Origin: a virus | IMG/VR virus record: IMGVR_UViG_3300043567_000596 | Location: 1 to 41,527 of that record | Reading direction: 5' to 3' (one strand) | Length of the DNA: 41,527 bases | Shown: in pieces, positions 23,621 to 29,077 of the stretch | Layout: each line of letters starts with the position of its first letter | Numbering within the stretch: position 1 is the first letter of the stretch | Translations under genes and position numbers: made by a program | Notes under the pieces: model-generated | Database searches by the model: none | The model's input: only the letters and a program-made list of their open reading frames with translations | Told to the model about the DNA's origin: nothing

Positions 23621-23660
23621 ATCATAATGGTTAGAGTTGGTTCGATTCCAATAATGATAG
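23620..23660 (+). ncRNA. Minimal tRNA-like hairpin without anticodon arm
   Basis: A T arm is plain: GTTGG, loop TTCGATT, CCAAT (23636-23652). Around it TATCAT (23620-23625) pairs with ATGATA (23654-23659) like an acceptor stem, followed by GCA. Between acceptor and T arm only ATGGTTAGA remains, similar to a D loop; there is no anticodon arm. It could be a tRNA relic or an acceptor/T-arm mimic that tRNA-binding enzymes recognise. Confidence 0.5.
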
Positions 23661-23667
23661 CAGTGAG

Positions 23668-23742
23668 AAGTAATTTATCGAGGCTTATATTAACCGGAGC
23701 ATGACTTGACGTGGCGTATTTTGAAGATGAATTACTTTTTTT
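23668..23742 (+). ncRNA. Hairpin-closed RNA with terminator
   Basis: AAGTAATTTATC (23668-23679) pairs with GATGAATTACTT (23726-23737), 12 bp with one G-U, followed by seven T. The 46-nt interior has no coding potential. The strong stem and U tract make it a terminator; the long loop suggests it is the 3' end of a distinct RNA. Confidence 0.6.
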
Positions 23743-23777
23743 ATTTAAAACAAAAATATTAGATACTTATATTAACA

Positions 23778-23870
23778 ATGAGAACATCTTTAACACATAC
23801 AACTTATAGCCAACCGAATCTAATTTGGGAAGGCCGTTGTGCGCTGTTAGAGGATACTGATGTAGGATAA
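23778..23870 (+). CDS. Possible 30-residue peptide
   Basis: ATG 23778 to TAA 23868-23870, preceded by the A/T leader TATATTAACA. The peptide begins MRTSLTHTTYSQPNLIWEG. It is the only reading frame worth noting in the 1.55-kb gene-poor stretch and is followed by a terminator after 27 nt. It could equally be chance; no promoter of the usual type is visible. Confidence 0.25.
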   Translation: MRTSLTHTTYSQPNLIWEGRCALLEDTDVG

Positions 23871-23897
23871 AATGTAAATAACATTTGAATTATATAA

Positions 23898-23928
23898 ACC
23901 CTCTAACCCAAAAGTTAGGGGGTTTTTT
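23898..23928 (+). terminator. Intrinsic terminator
   Basis: ACCCTCTAAC (23898-23907) and GTTAGGGGGT (23914-23923) form 10 bp with one G-U, followed by six T. It lies only six bases before tRNA-Asn, so the tRNAs beyond need antitermination, read-through or a promoter I do not see. Confidence 0.8.
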
Positions 23929-23933
23929 GTTTT

Positions 23934-24005
23934 GGGGAATTAGCTCAGCGGTAGAGCAATAGACTGTTAATCTATTGGTCGATGGTTCGAATCCATCATT
24001 CCCCT
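23934..24005 (+). tRNA. tRNA-Asn (GTT)
   Basis: Acceptor GGGGAAT/ATTCCCC, D arm GCTC..GAGC, anticodon loop CTGTTAA, T arm GATGG-TTCGAAT-CCATC. A complete cloverleaf without encoded CCA. Confidence 0.95.
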
Positions 24006-24011
24006 CTGTTG

Positions 24012-24022
24012 GTTCTTTGACA
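24012..24022 (+). promoter_or_regulatory. boxA-like element between tRNAs
   Basis: GTTCTTTGACA, the best boxA match in the window and similar to bacterial rRNA leader sequences. It sits between tRNA-Asn and tRNA-Tyr. Confidence 0.5.
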
Positions 24023-24033
24023 TTATGGGAAAT

Positions 24034-24113
24034 GCCTGTATCGCATAGCGGCAATTGCGGCTGACTGTAAATCAGCTCCTTCGGGTTCGGTGGTTCGAGT
24101 CCATCTGCAGGCA
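24034..24113 (+). tRNA. tRNA-Tyr (GTA)
   Basis: Acceptor GCCTGTA/TGCAGGC with one G-U, anticodon loop CTGTAAA, a long variable arm as expected for bacterial tRNA-Tyr, and T loop TTCGAGT. Discriminator A. Confidence 0.9.
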
Positions 24114-24119
24114 CAATAT

Positions 24120-24195
24120 AGGGTAATAGAGGAGTACGGTTTATCTCGCTTCGTTTGGGACGAAGAGTACGCAGGTTCGAATCCTGCTTACCCTA
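24120..24195 (+). tRNA. tRNA-Pro (TGG)
   Basis: Acceptor AGGGTAA/TTACCCT is perfect. The anticodon stem CTTCG/CGAAG encloses TTTGGGA, giving TGG. T arm GCAGG-TTCGAAT-CCTGC. Discriminator A. Confidence 0.9.
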
Positions 24196-24200
24196 CAAAC

Positions 24201-24271
24201 ATCTCTTTGGTGCAATGGTAGCATATCGGTCTCCAAAACCGCAGATAAAGGTTCGAATCCTTTAGGGGGTG
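24201..24271 (+). tRNA. tRNA-Trp (CCA)
   Basis: Acceptor ATCTCTT/AGGGGGT uses three U-G pairs. Anticodon loop CTCCAAA in a CGGT/ACCG stem, T arm AAAGG-TTCGAAT-CCTTT, discriminator G. Confidence 0.85.
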
Positions 24272-24276
24272 CAAAT

Positions 24277-24348
24277 AGTTCTTTGGTGTAACGGATAGCA
24301 CGAAACGCTACGGACGTTTTAGTAAAGGTTCGAATCCTTTAGGAACTA
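24277..24348 (+). tRNA. tRNA-Arg (ACG)
   Basis: Acceptor AGTTCTT/AGGAACT with one U-G pair, anticodon loop CTACGGA in AAACG/CGTTT, T arm AAAGG-TTCGAAT-CCTTT identical to the tRNA-Trp next to it. A34 would need deamination to inosine by host TadA. Confidence 0.9.
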
Positions 24349-24353
24349 CAAAT

Positions 24354-24435
24354 ACCCGAATGGTGGAATTGGTAGACACAGCGGTCTTAGAAGCCGTGGC
24401 CGAAAGGCTTGAGAGTTCGAGTCTCTCTTTGGGTA
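24354..24435 (+). tRNA. tRNA-Leu (TAG)
   Basis: Class II tRNA: acceptor ACCCGAA/TTTGGGT, Leu-type D loop, anticodon loop CTTAGAA in GCGGT/GCCGT, variable arm with GGCCGAAAGGCT, T loop TTCGAGT. Confidence 0.92.
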
Positions 24436-24459
24436 CATTAAAAATAAATAAGAAAATGC

Positions 24460-24490
24460 TTGACTTTTAATGCAAAATGTATTACCTTTA
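24460..24490 (+). promoter_or_regulatory. Extended phage promoter, copy C
   Basis: TTG (24460-24462), 20 nt, TACCTTTA (24483-24490), followed by CTATGTAATAAGAG and then AAAGATAAAAGAT before the ATG. It shares AAAATGCTTG with copies A and B. It starts a protein gene inside the tRNA array. Confidence 0.8.
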
Positions 24491-24525
24491 CTATGTAATA
24501 AGAGTTAAACATAAAGATAAAAGAT

Positions 24526-24747
24526 ATGAATAGTTTACCCAATTTGGCTTTGATGAGTGTTAATGAGTATTGTGACTTCTTAGTGAGTCGTGCGATGCAT
24601 TTGCGTGTTTCTCCATTTGAGTTGAATATGGAGTATTGCTTTGAGATGGGTGCTATTAGTGATGAGAGATATGAGAGGGCGAAGTGGGAGATGAATGCCA
24701 GAAGAAATGATTCATTCTGGTTAGAACGTGGTGAGGTAGTTAGATAA
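24526..24747 (+). CDS. Small hypothetical protein
   Basis: 73 residues, helical, with Trp and Arg near the C terminus (ERAKWEMNARRND). Begins 36 nt after the -7 box of promoter copy C. No family recognised. Confidence 0.65.
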   Translation: MNSLPNLALMSVNEYCDFLVSRAMHLRVSPFELNMEYCFEMGAISDERYERAKWEMNARRNDSFWLERGEVVR

Positions 24748-24777
24748 TTAAATTATAAACCTTAAAATATAAAAGTT

Positions 24778-25044
24778 ATGAACATTACATGGTTAGAAGA
24801 CAAAACGTTAAGTACTTTCATTAGTTGTTTATATGCGGAACCTGGTTATTCAGATGTTGATGTAAACGATTTGAGTGAAGAAATGGGCATCCCAACAAAA
24901 ACAATCAGAGGAGCATTAGGTTCATTAGTTAAGAAAGGAATCATCACCGTAGAAAGAAACGATAGTGGATATGATATTATCTACTTAAACAAAAACTATT
25001 GGGGAATGGTTAATGAGAATTGGGCTGAAGCGGCTAAAGAATAG
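24778..25044 (+). CDS. Winged-helix DNA-binding protein (predicted)
   Basis: 88 residues. The layout helix (DVNDLSEEMGIP), helix (TKTIRGALGSLVKKGII), then a two-strand wing (TVERNDSGYDIIYLN) is that of winged helix-turn-helix regulators such as MarR- or ArsR-like domains. It may control phage or host promoters; the target is unknown. The A/T leader CCTTAAAATATAAAAGTT precedes the start. tRNA-His starts ten bases after its stop. Confidence 0.65.
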   Translation: MNITWLEDKTLSTFISCLYAEPGYSDVDVNDLSEEMGIPTKTIRGALGSLVKKGIITVERNDSGYDIIYLNKNYWGMVNENWAEAAKE

Positions 25045-25053
25045 GATTAAAAC

Positions 25054-25127
25054 GGTGTTTATAGTGTTAATGGTTAGCACATCAGATTGTGGTTCTGCTA
25101 GTATGGGTTCGAATCCCATTAATCACC
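25054..25127 (+). tRNA. tRNA-His (GTG)
   Basis: Has the His hallmark G(-1) opposite C73. Acceptor GTGTTTA/TAATCAC has one U-U mismatch. Anticodon loop TTGTGGT in CAGA/TCTG; T arm ATGGG-TTCGAAT-CCCAT. Confidence 0.88.
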
Positions 25128-25132
25128 CCAAT

Positions 25133-25217
25133 GGAGAGTTGCCTGAGCGGTTAAAGGAGCAGTTTGCTAAACTGTCATCGAGTAATCGGTGCATTGGTTC
25201 GAATCCAATACTCTCCG
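25133..25217 (+). tRNA. tRNA-Ser (GCT)
   Basis: Class II: acceptor GGAGAGT/ACTCTCC perfect, anticodon loop TTGCTAA, long variable arm, T arm ATTGG-TTCGAAT-CCAAT, discriminator G. Confidence 0.93.
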
Positions 25218-25236
25218 CAAAATAAATGAGAAAATA

Positions 25237-25268
25237 TTAGGTTATATCAATGTTTTTTCGTATCTTTG
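25237..25268 (+). promoter_or_regulatory. Bacteroidota-type promoter
   Basis: TATCTTTG (25261-25268) preceded by TTTTTTCG. The -33 site reads TTAG (25237-25240), one base off. The ATG at 25276 is seven bases after the -7 box. Confidence 0.65.
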
Positions 25269-25275
25269 TAAAGTT

Positions 25276-25674
25276 ATGATAATAAAAAATTGGGATAAGT
25301 TAAGGTATAAAAGTGTATTCATTAGTGGAGCAGGTTTATCTATATCCTCTACACATCAGGATAAGGATGATTTCTATGTATTAGAAATGGATGATTCTGA
25401 AAATATCGGAAACACTTTATTGAGGGTAACATTACAGGCAAAGGATACAGAGTTTTGGATGACCGCATATATAGTTCCAACACAGATTACTCCTAATATC
25501 AAAAGGATATTTCGTAGGAAGGATATGTGGGATATGAATCAGTTTCTTAGAAAAGTATGCGAAGAGTTACATAAGAATAGTATGGTTGATAGTTATTTGA
25601 GATTAATAGCGGAAATACAAAAGTTAAAACATAAAGCTACATTTAATAGTAGTTCTATCAGTTTACCTTTTTAA
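25276..25674 (+). CDS. Hypothetical protein within tRNA array
   Basis: 132 residues from ATG 25276; the longer frame from 25189 would run through tRNA-Ser and the promoter and is rejected. The first half is beta-rich (KSVFISGAGLSIS, FYVLEMDDSE) and the second helical. No family recognised. tRNA-Glu starts four bases after the stop. Confidence 0.65.
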   Translation: MIIKNWDKLRYKSVFISGAGLSISSTHQDKDDFYVLEMDDSENIGNTLLRVTLQAKDTEFWMTAYIVPTQITPNIKRIFRRKDMWDMNQFLRKVCEELHKNSMVDSYLRLIAEIQKLKHKATFNSSSISLPF

Positions 25675-25678
25675 AAAC

Positions 25679-25750
25679 GCTCAGTTCGACTAAGGGTTAG
25701 GTCACATCCCTTTCACGGATGTAATACGGGTTCGAATCCCGTACTGAGTA
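25679..25750 (+). tRNA. tRNA-Glu (TTC)
   Basis: Acceptor GCTCAGT/ACTGAGT, anticodon loop CTTTCAC in CATCC/GGATG, T arm ACGGG-TTCGAAT-CCCGT. Discriminator A is less usual for Glu. Confidence 0.88.
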
Positions 25751-25756
25751 CAATAA

Positions 25757-25830
25757 GCCTCCTTAGCTCAGTTGGCCAGAGCTCCTGATTTGTAATCAGG
25801 TGGTCGTTGGTTCGAATCCGACAGGAGGCT
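25757..25830 (+). tRNA. tRNA-Thr (TGT)
   Basis: Acceptor GCCTCCT/AGGAGGC perfect, D arm GCTC..GAGC, anticodon loop TTTGTAA in CCTGA/TCAGG, T loop TTCGAAT. Confidence 0.95.
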
Positions 25831-25835
25831 CATTT

Positions 25836-25909
25836 GGAGTGTTAGTTCAGTTGGTTAGAATGCATCCCTGTCACGGATGAGGTCATGGGTTCGAGTCCCA
25901 TACATTCCG
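25836..25909 (+). tRNA. tRNA-Asp (GTC)
   Basis: Acceptor GGAGTGT/ACATTCC with one G-U, anticodon loop CTGTCAC in CATCC/GGATG, T arm ATGGG-TTCGAGT-CCCAT, discriminator G. Confidence 0.94.
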
Positions 25910-25913
25910 CAAT

Positions 25914-25990
<77 letters not shown>

Positions 25991-26001
25991 AAAAATATGT
26001 T

Positions 26002-26427
26002 ATGAAAATTATGAATATAAGTGCAATTTTATCTTTTATATTATTTATCCTACCAATGGAAATTGATATGATGGAGAAAAAAATAGAAATGGAGATTAAA
26101 GATATAATACCTGATATTGTTACGGTGACAACTTATTCACCTACGATAGAGCAAACAGATAGTACACCTTTAGTTACCGCAAGTGGTTTCAAAATCAATC
26201 CTAATAATCCAAAGAAACAAAGAATAGTTGCGGTTAGTAGAGATTTAAAAAAGAAGTATAAGTTTGGTAAGAAAATAAGAATTACAGGCATCGGTAAACT
26301 TAGTGGTACTTATACTATAAGAGATGTGATGAATAAGAGATATAAAAAAAGAGTTGATATCTTAATTGGTGAGGATGATAAACAAACATCATTTAAGAAC
26401 GCAAAACTTTACGCAGTTGTAAAGTAA
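26002..26427 (+). CDS. 3D-domain (double-psi beta-barrel) protein, exported
   Basis: 141 residues. The start (MKIMNISAILSFILFILPM) is a signal peptide or anchor. The C-terminal 100 residues match the 3D domain found in lytic transglycosylase-like proteins: VTTYSP at the start, IVAVSRDL in the middle, and GTYTIRDVMNKRYKKRVDIL, which carries the Asp residues naming the domain. Such domains bind or cleave peptidoglycan, so a role in lysis or cell-wall entry is likely. It is read from within the tRNA array, 11 bases after tRNA-Arg. Confidence 0.8.
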   Translation: MKIMNISAILSFILFILPMEIDMMEKKIEMEIKDIIPDIVTVTTYSPTIEQTDSTPLVTASGFKINPNNPKKQRIVAVSRDLKKKYKFGKKIRITGIGKLSGTYTIRDVMNKRYKKRVDILIGEDDKQTSFKNAKLYAVVK

Positions 26428-26433
26428 TAAAAT

Positions 26434-26516
26434 GCCGGAGTGATGGAATGGTAGACATGACAGACTTAAAATCTGTTGAGCAATCGCTCGTGTGGGTTCG
26501 ACTCCCATCTCTGGTA
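26434..26516 (+). tRNA. tRNA-Leu (TAA)
   Basis: Class II: acceptor GCCGGAG/CTCTGGT with two wobble pairs, anticodon loop CTTAAAA in CAGA/TCTG, variable arm GAGCAATCGCTC, T arm GTGGG-TTCGACT-CCCAT. Confidence 0.92.
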
Positions 26517-26545
26517 CGTTTCTTTTTTTAATCTTAACAATATAG

Positions 26546-26656
26546 GCCGGAGTGGCGGAAAGAATGGGAAGTACAACCATTAGACGTTCCCGAACTAGGA
26601 AGGGTGGTGAATCCGAAATGGACACCGTGTGGGTAATCAATCCCTCCTCCGGCACC
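26546..26656 (+). tRNA. Aberrant tRNA-like RNA (acceptor intact, interior rearranged)
   Basis: A perfect 7-bp acceptor GCCGGAG/CTCCGGC with discriminator A and CC is present, and the start GCCGGAGTGGCGGAA is that of a Leu tRNA. The interior is not: helices TTCC/GGAA (26587/26598, loop CGAACTA without U33), GGTG/CACC (26606/26623) with inner TCC/GGA, and GGG/CCC (26631/26642) with loop TAATCAAT instead of TTCGAAT. No anticodon can be assigned. It may be a decayed tRNA, one with an insertion, or a tRNA mimic. Confidence 0.5.
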
Positions 26657-26661
26657 TTATT

Positions 26662-26735
26662 GGACTTGTAGCTCAGACGGTTAGAGCGGCGGCCTCATAA
26701 GCCGAAGGTCATAGGTTCGATTCCTATCTGGTCCA
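26662..26735 (+). tRNA. tRNA with CAT anticodon (Met elongator or Ile2)
   Basis: Acceptor GGACTTG/CTGGTCC with one U-U mismatch, anticodon loop CTCATAA in CGGC/GCCG, T arm ATAGG-TTCGATT-CCTAT. It lacks the initiator C1-A72 mismatch. If C34 is modified to lysidine it would read AUA, a frequent codon in this phage. Confidence 0.9.
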
Positions 26736-26747
26736 CAGTGGGCATCC

Positions 26748-26794
26748 GGTGGAGTGCCGAAAGGAAGATAGATGTTTTCTATCCACCATTTTTT
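26748..26794 (+). terminator. Two-tier hairpin with U tract
   Basis: GATAGA-TGTTT-TCTATC (26767-26783) is a 6-bp hairpin followed by CACCATTTTTT. The alternative outer stem GGTGGA/TCCACC (26748/26782) overlaps it, so two folds compete. It lies between tRNA-Met/Ile and tRNA-Gly and could be a terminator or a processing signal. Confidence 0.45.
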
Positions 26795-26796
26795 AA

Positions 26797-26868
26797 GCAG
26801 ATGTCGTATAATGGCCATTACTCCTTCCTTCCAAGTAGGAGACGGAGGTTCGATTCCTCTCATCTGCT
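26797..26868 (+). tRNA. tRNA-Gly (TCC)
   Basis: Acceptor GCAGATG/CATCTGC perfect, anticodon loop CTTCCAA in CCTTC/GTAGG with one mismatch, T arm GGAGG-TTCGATT-CCTCT, discriminator T as usual for Gly. Confidence 0.88.
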
Positions 26869-26873
26869 CAAAT

Positions 26874-26944
26874 TGTTCGGTGGTGTAACGGTAGCACAAC
26901 TGTTTTTGGTGCAGTTAGTTCTGGTTCGAATCCAGCCCGAATAA
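26874..26944 (+). tRNA. tRNA-Gln (TTG)
   Basis: Acceptor TGTTCGG/CCGAATA with weak U1-A72 pair typical of Gln, anticodon loop TTTTGGT in ACTGT/GCAGT, T loop TTCGAAT. Confidence 0.92.
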
Positions 26945-26952
26945 CAAAAAGA

Positions 26953-26984
26953 TTTGATAATATGAAATAATTATCGTATCTTTA
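26953..26984 (+). promoter_or_regulatory. Bacteroidota-type promoter
   Basis: TTTG (26953-26956), 20 nt, TATCTTTA (26977-26984). It drives the small membrane protein gene at 27006 and possibly the tRNAs after it. Confidence 0.75.
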
Positions 26985-27005
26985 CTTAAATTAAAATTAA
27001 AAGTT

Positions 27006-27263
27006 ATGTTTTGGACGTATTATGTTATTTGCGCTATTTATTGTTTCTATCAGTTATTTACAAAATATCAAGAAAGATACAATGATGGTATGATTGGATT
27101 AAATCCTGGTTTGGATGCTATTATGGTTGTTGCTTTAGCTTGGTTATTAGCACCAATTGATTTTGGTATGACTTGGATTCGTTGGTATAAAGATGCAGAG
27201 CAAGCAAGAATAAATCAAAGTAAATTTGATATTAAAATAGATAAAGACGATAATATATTTTAA
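27006..27263 (+). CDS. Small membrane protein
   Basis: 85 residues, two hydrophobic stretches (about 1-19 and 37-55) around an Asn/Gly-rich loop, then a charged C-terminal tail (FDIKIDKDD). No family recognised. It is flanked on both sides by tRNAs. Confidence 0.65.
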   Translation: MFWTYYVICAIYCFYQLFTKYQERYNDGMIGLNPGLDAIMVVALAWLLAPIDFGMTWIRWYKDAEQARINQSKFDIKIDKDDNIF

Positions 27264-27270
27264 TATCAAC

Positions 27271-27355
27271 GGAGAAATGGCAGAGTGGTTGAATGCACCG
27301 GTCTTGAAAACCGGCATACTGAAAGGTATCTGGGGTTCGAATCCCTGTTTCTCCG
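27271..27355 (+). tRNA. tRNA-Ser (TGA)
   Basis: Class II: acceptor GGAGAAA/TTTCTCC perfect, anticodon loop CTTGAAA in CCGGT/ACCGG, variable arm, T loop TTCGAAT, discriminator G. Confidence 0.95.
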
Positions 27356-27360
27356 CACAT

Positions 27361-27508
27361 TGTAAGGTGTTGGAACTGGCAGACAAGCCCTCCTGTCTCG
27401 GGGGTGGTGGGCACGAAATAGGTTAGTAATATGGGGTAGACCACCAGCCGGCCGGCGAAGTGTTACTAACTGAATCGCACTATGGTGGTTCGAATCCATC
27501 TCTTACAG
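27361..27508 (+). tRNA. tRNA-like RNA with giant, pseudoknotted variable region
   Basis: The ends are those of a tRNA: acceptor TGTAAGG/TCTTACA, Leu-like D arm, T arm GGTGG-TTCGAAT-CCATC, discriminator G. The anticodon stem CCCTC/GGGGG encloses CTGTCTC, nominally GTC, odd for a class II body and with T37. Between it and the T arm lie about 76 nt instead of 4-20. There TGGTGG (27405) pairs with CCACCA (27441) and GTTAGTAA (27422) pairs with TTACTAAC (27463). The two helices interleave, giving a pseudoknot, with GCCGGCCGGC between. It may be an insertion-bearing tRNA or a tRNA-derived regulatory RNA. Confidence 0.55.
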
Positions 27509-27522
27509 CAAATAAAATAGTT

Positions 27523-28077
27523 ATGGAATACAAAGTAGAGAAAACCAAAATCAAAGATTGTTTCATAGTAAAGCCTGAAATCTATAAAGATGAAAGGGGA
27601 TACTTCTCAACACCGTATGTTAAGGATGTGTTTGAAGATGTATTGAAGATTACATTAGGTCACAACGTTACATTTGTGCAAGACAATGAATCATTTTCTA
27701 ATTATGGGGTTGTAAGAGGAATTCATTTTCAGCAAGGTGAATGGGCACAATCAAAATTAGTTAGATGTTCTTATGGTTTAGTTAGAGATGTAATTGTAGA
27801 TTTAAGACATGATTCCGATACCTATGGTAAACACATTACCGTTGATTTAAGTGATAAGAATGGTAAGATGGTATTTGTGCCGAAAGGATGTGGGCATGGA
27901 TTCTCTGTATTATCAAAAGTAGCGGTATTCAATTACAAAGTAGATAACTATTATAATAAAGAATCAGAGGGTGGTATTGTATATAATGACCCAACACTTA
28001 ATATAGATTGGGGAGTTAGAGAAATAGAAATGAAAGTATCACATAAAGATAAAGTATTACCAACATTCAAATTATAA
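27523..28077 (+). CDS. rmlC: dTDP-4-dehydrorhamnose 3,5-epimerase (RmlC)
   Basis: 184 residues from ATG 27523, 14 bases after the last tRNA-like gene; the longer open frame from 27460 runs inside that RNA. Family motifs are in order: DERGYF, VVRGIHFQ (catalytic His), the DLRHDSDTYG strand, PKGCGHGF, and NDP..NIDWG. RmlC makes the L-rhamnose precursor by double epimerisation of dTDP-4-keto-6-deoxyglucose. No rmlA, B or D is visible here, so the phage probably joins a host pathway to alter surface sugars. Confidence 0.93.
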   Translation: MEYKVEKTKIKDCFIVKPEIYKDERGYFSTPYVKDVFEDVLKITLGHNVTFVQDNESFSNYGVVRGIHFQQGEWAQSKLVRCSYGLVRDVIVDLRHDSDTYGKHITVDLSDKNGKMVFVPKGCGHGFSVLSKVAVFNYKVDNYYNKESEGGIVYNDPTLNIDWGVREIEMKVSHKDKVLPTFKL

Positions 28078-28080
28078 CAA

Positions 28081-28602
28081 ATGCAAATCAATCTAAAGGA
28101 TTACATTAAAGAAGTACAAGATTTTCCAACAAAAGGTGTAGGCTTCAAAGATATAACACCGTTACTATCTAGTCCAAAGGCATTTGGTTATGCTTTAGAT
28201 GAATTATCTATATTAATATCAGAAAGTTTTCCGGAAGTTAATGTGATAGCAGGAATAGAGGCAAGAGGATTCATATTAGGAGCACCTATTGCTGGATTGA
28301 ATAGTTTGGGATTTGTACCTATTCGTAAAGAAGGTAAACTTCCTCATCCTAAAGTTGCAACATATGCTACTAAGGAATATGGAACTGATATCTTAGAAGT
28401 AAAAGAAAATGAGAGAGCATTTGAGGATATTATAATAGTAGATGATGTATTAGCAACCGGTGGAACTATAACCGCAGCAGAACATCTACTAAATGCAGCA
28501 GGATACAATGTAGTAGGAGCAATTGTATTGATTGATTTAACATTTCTACATAGTGATATAAAGATTGGAGGAAAAGACGTAGTATCTTTAATTCAGTATT
28601 AA
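28081..28602 (+). CDS. apt: Adenine phosphoribosyltransferase
   Basis: 173 residues, full length. GIEARGFILG contacts the base side, a flexible loop contains RKEGKLPHP, and IIIVDDVLATGGT is the PRPP-binding signature with its two Asp. The enzyme salvages adenine with PRPP to AMP, useful when host DNA or RNA is being degraded. Starts three bases after rmlC. Confidence 0.95.
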   Translation: MQINLKDYIKEVQDFPTKGVGFKDITPLLSSPKAFGYALDELSILISESFPEVNVIAGIEARGFILGAPIAGLNSLGFVPIRKEGKLPHPKVATYATKEYGTDILEVKENERAFEDIIIVDDVLATGGTITAAEHLLNAAGYNVVGAIVLIDLTFLHSDIKIGGKDVVSLIQY

Positions 28603-28637
28603 TACTTTCCCATAATCTTTTAATTGAATACATAACT

Positions 28638-28652
28638 CATTGATTCTCAATG
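28638..28652 (+). terminator. Weak hairpin after apt
   Basis: CATTGA-TTC-TCAATG is a perfect 6-bp stem; only AAAAATATTT follows at once and a T run comes 14 nt later. It may stop some transcripts before promoter copy D. Confidence 0.3.
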
Positions 28653-28692
28653 AAAAATATTTCACTTTTTTCAAAAATAATTGATAAAAGAC

Positions 28693-28722
28693 TTGCCAGT
28701 TCCACGCTTTTTCGTATCTTTA
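28693..28722 (+). promoter_or_regulatory. Extended phage promoter, copy D
   Basis: TTG (28693-28695), 19 nt, TATCTTTA (28715-28722), then CTATGTAACAAAAGATAAAGAT up to the ATG. AAAAATAATTGATAAAA upstream is shared with copies A and B. Confidence 0.8.
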
Positions 28723-28744
28723 CTATGTAACAAAAGATAAAGAT

Positions 28745-29065
28745 ATGAGTAATAGTAAATGGATTTCTCCTTTGGAGATTTTAGATGAAATTAAAGTAAT
28801 TGGGTCTTTCGTAGGATACTATGATAACCTTAGTGGTACATTGGAATGGTATGATAAGGATAGAGATATCACTATTTACGCCACACCAAACTTTGTAAAT
28901 GATGGTGAAGTTCCGTTTGATATTTGTGAACCAAATGATGGTGAGTATGAACATATTTTTACCATCAAAATGATTGATGATGTTAAGGGTAAACAATACC
29001 TTCATTATATTAATGTGTTGTTACTCGTTATGAATCGTTTTAGTGAATATCCTAAAGTTAAATAA
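28745..29065 (+). CDS. Hypothetical protein behind repeated promoter
   Basis: 106 residues, acidic, beta-rich in the middle (DITIYATPNFVNDGEVPFDI). No recognised domain. It belongs to the set of unknown genes headed by the repeated promoter family. Confidence 0.65.
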   Translation: MSNSKWISPLEILDEIKVIGSFVGYYDNLSGTLEWYDKDRDITIYATPNFVNDGEVPFDICEPNDGEYEHIFTIKMIDDVKGKQYLHYINVLLLVMNRFSEYPKVK

Positions 29066-29077
29066 GTAATATCAATA

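Noticed and set aside
22332-23660. Phage tmRNA spanning CTATCAT at 22332 and ATGATAG at 23654
   Set aside because: The two ends could pair, but promoters and terminators lie between them and no tag reading frame with a resume signal was found.
23890-24114. Minus-strand open frame over tRNA-Asn and tRNA-Tyr
   Set aside because: It is the complement of conserved tRNA sequence; the peptide has no domain and no start signals.
25013-25225. Plus-strand frame through tRNA-His and tRNA-Ser
   Set aside because: It overlaps two complete cloverleafs and the end of the winged-helix gene.
26389-27499. Several overlapping frames on both strands across the tRNA-Leu to tRNA-like segment
   Set aside because: All follow tRNA sequence; repeated peptides such as GxEP..NRTYD are known artefacts of translating tRNA complements.
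27361-27508. Group I intron in a tRNA
   Set aside because: The insert is far too short and lacks P, Q, R, S core elements.
27460-27522. Longer rmlC start
   Set aside because: The extra 21 codons lie in the tRNA-like gene; ATG 27523 gives the normal RmlC N terminus.
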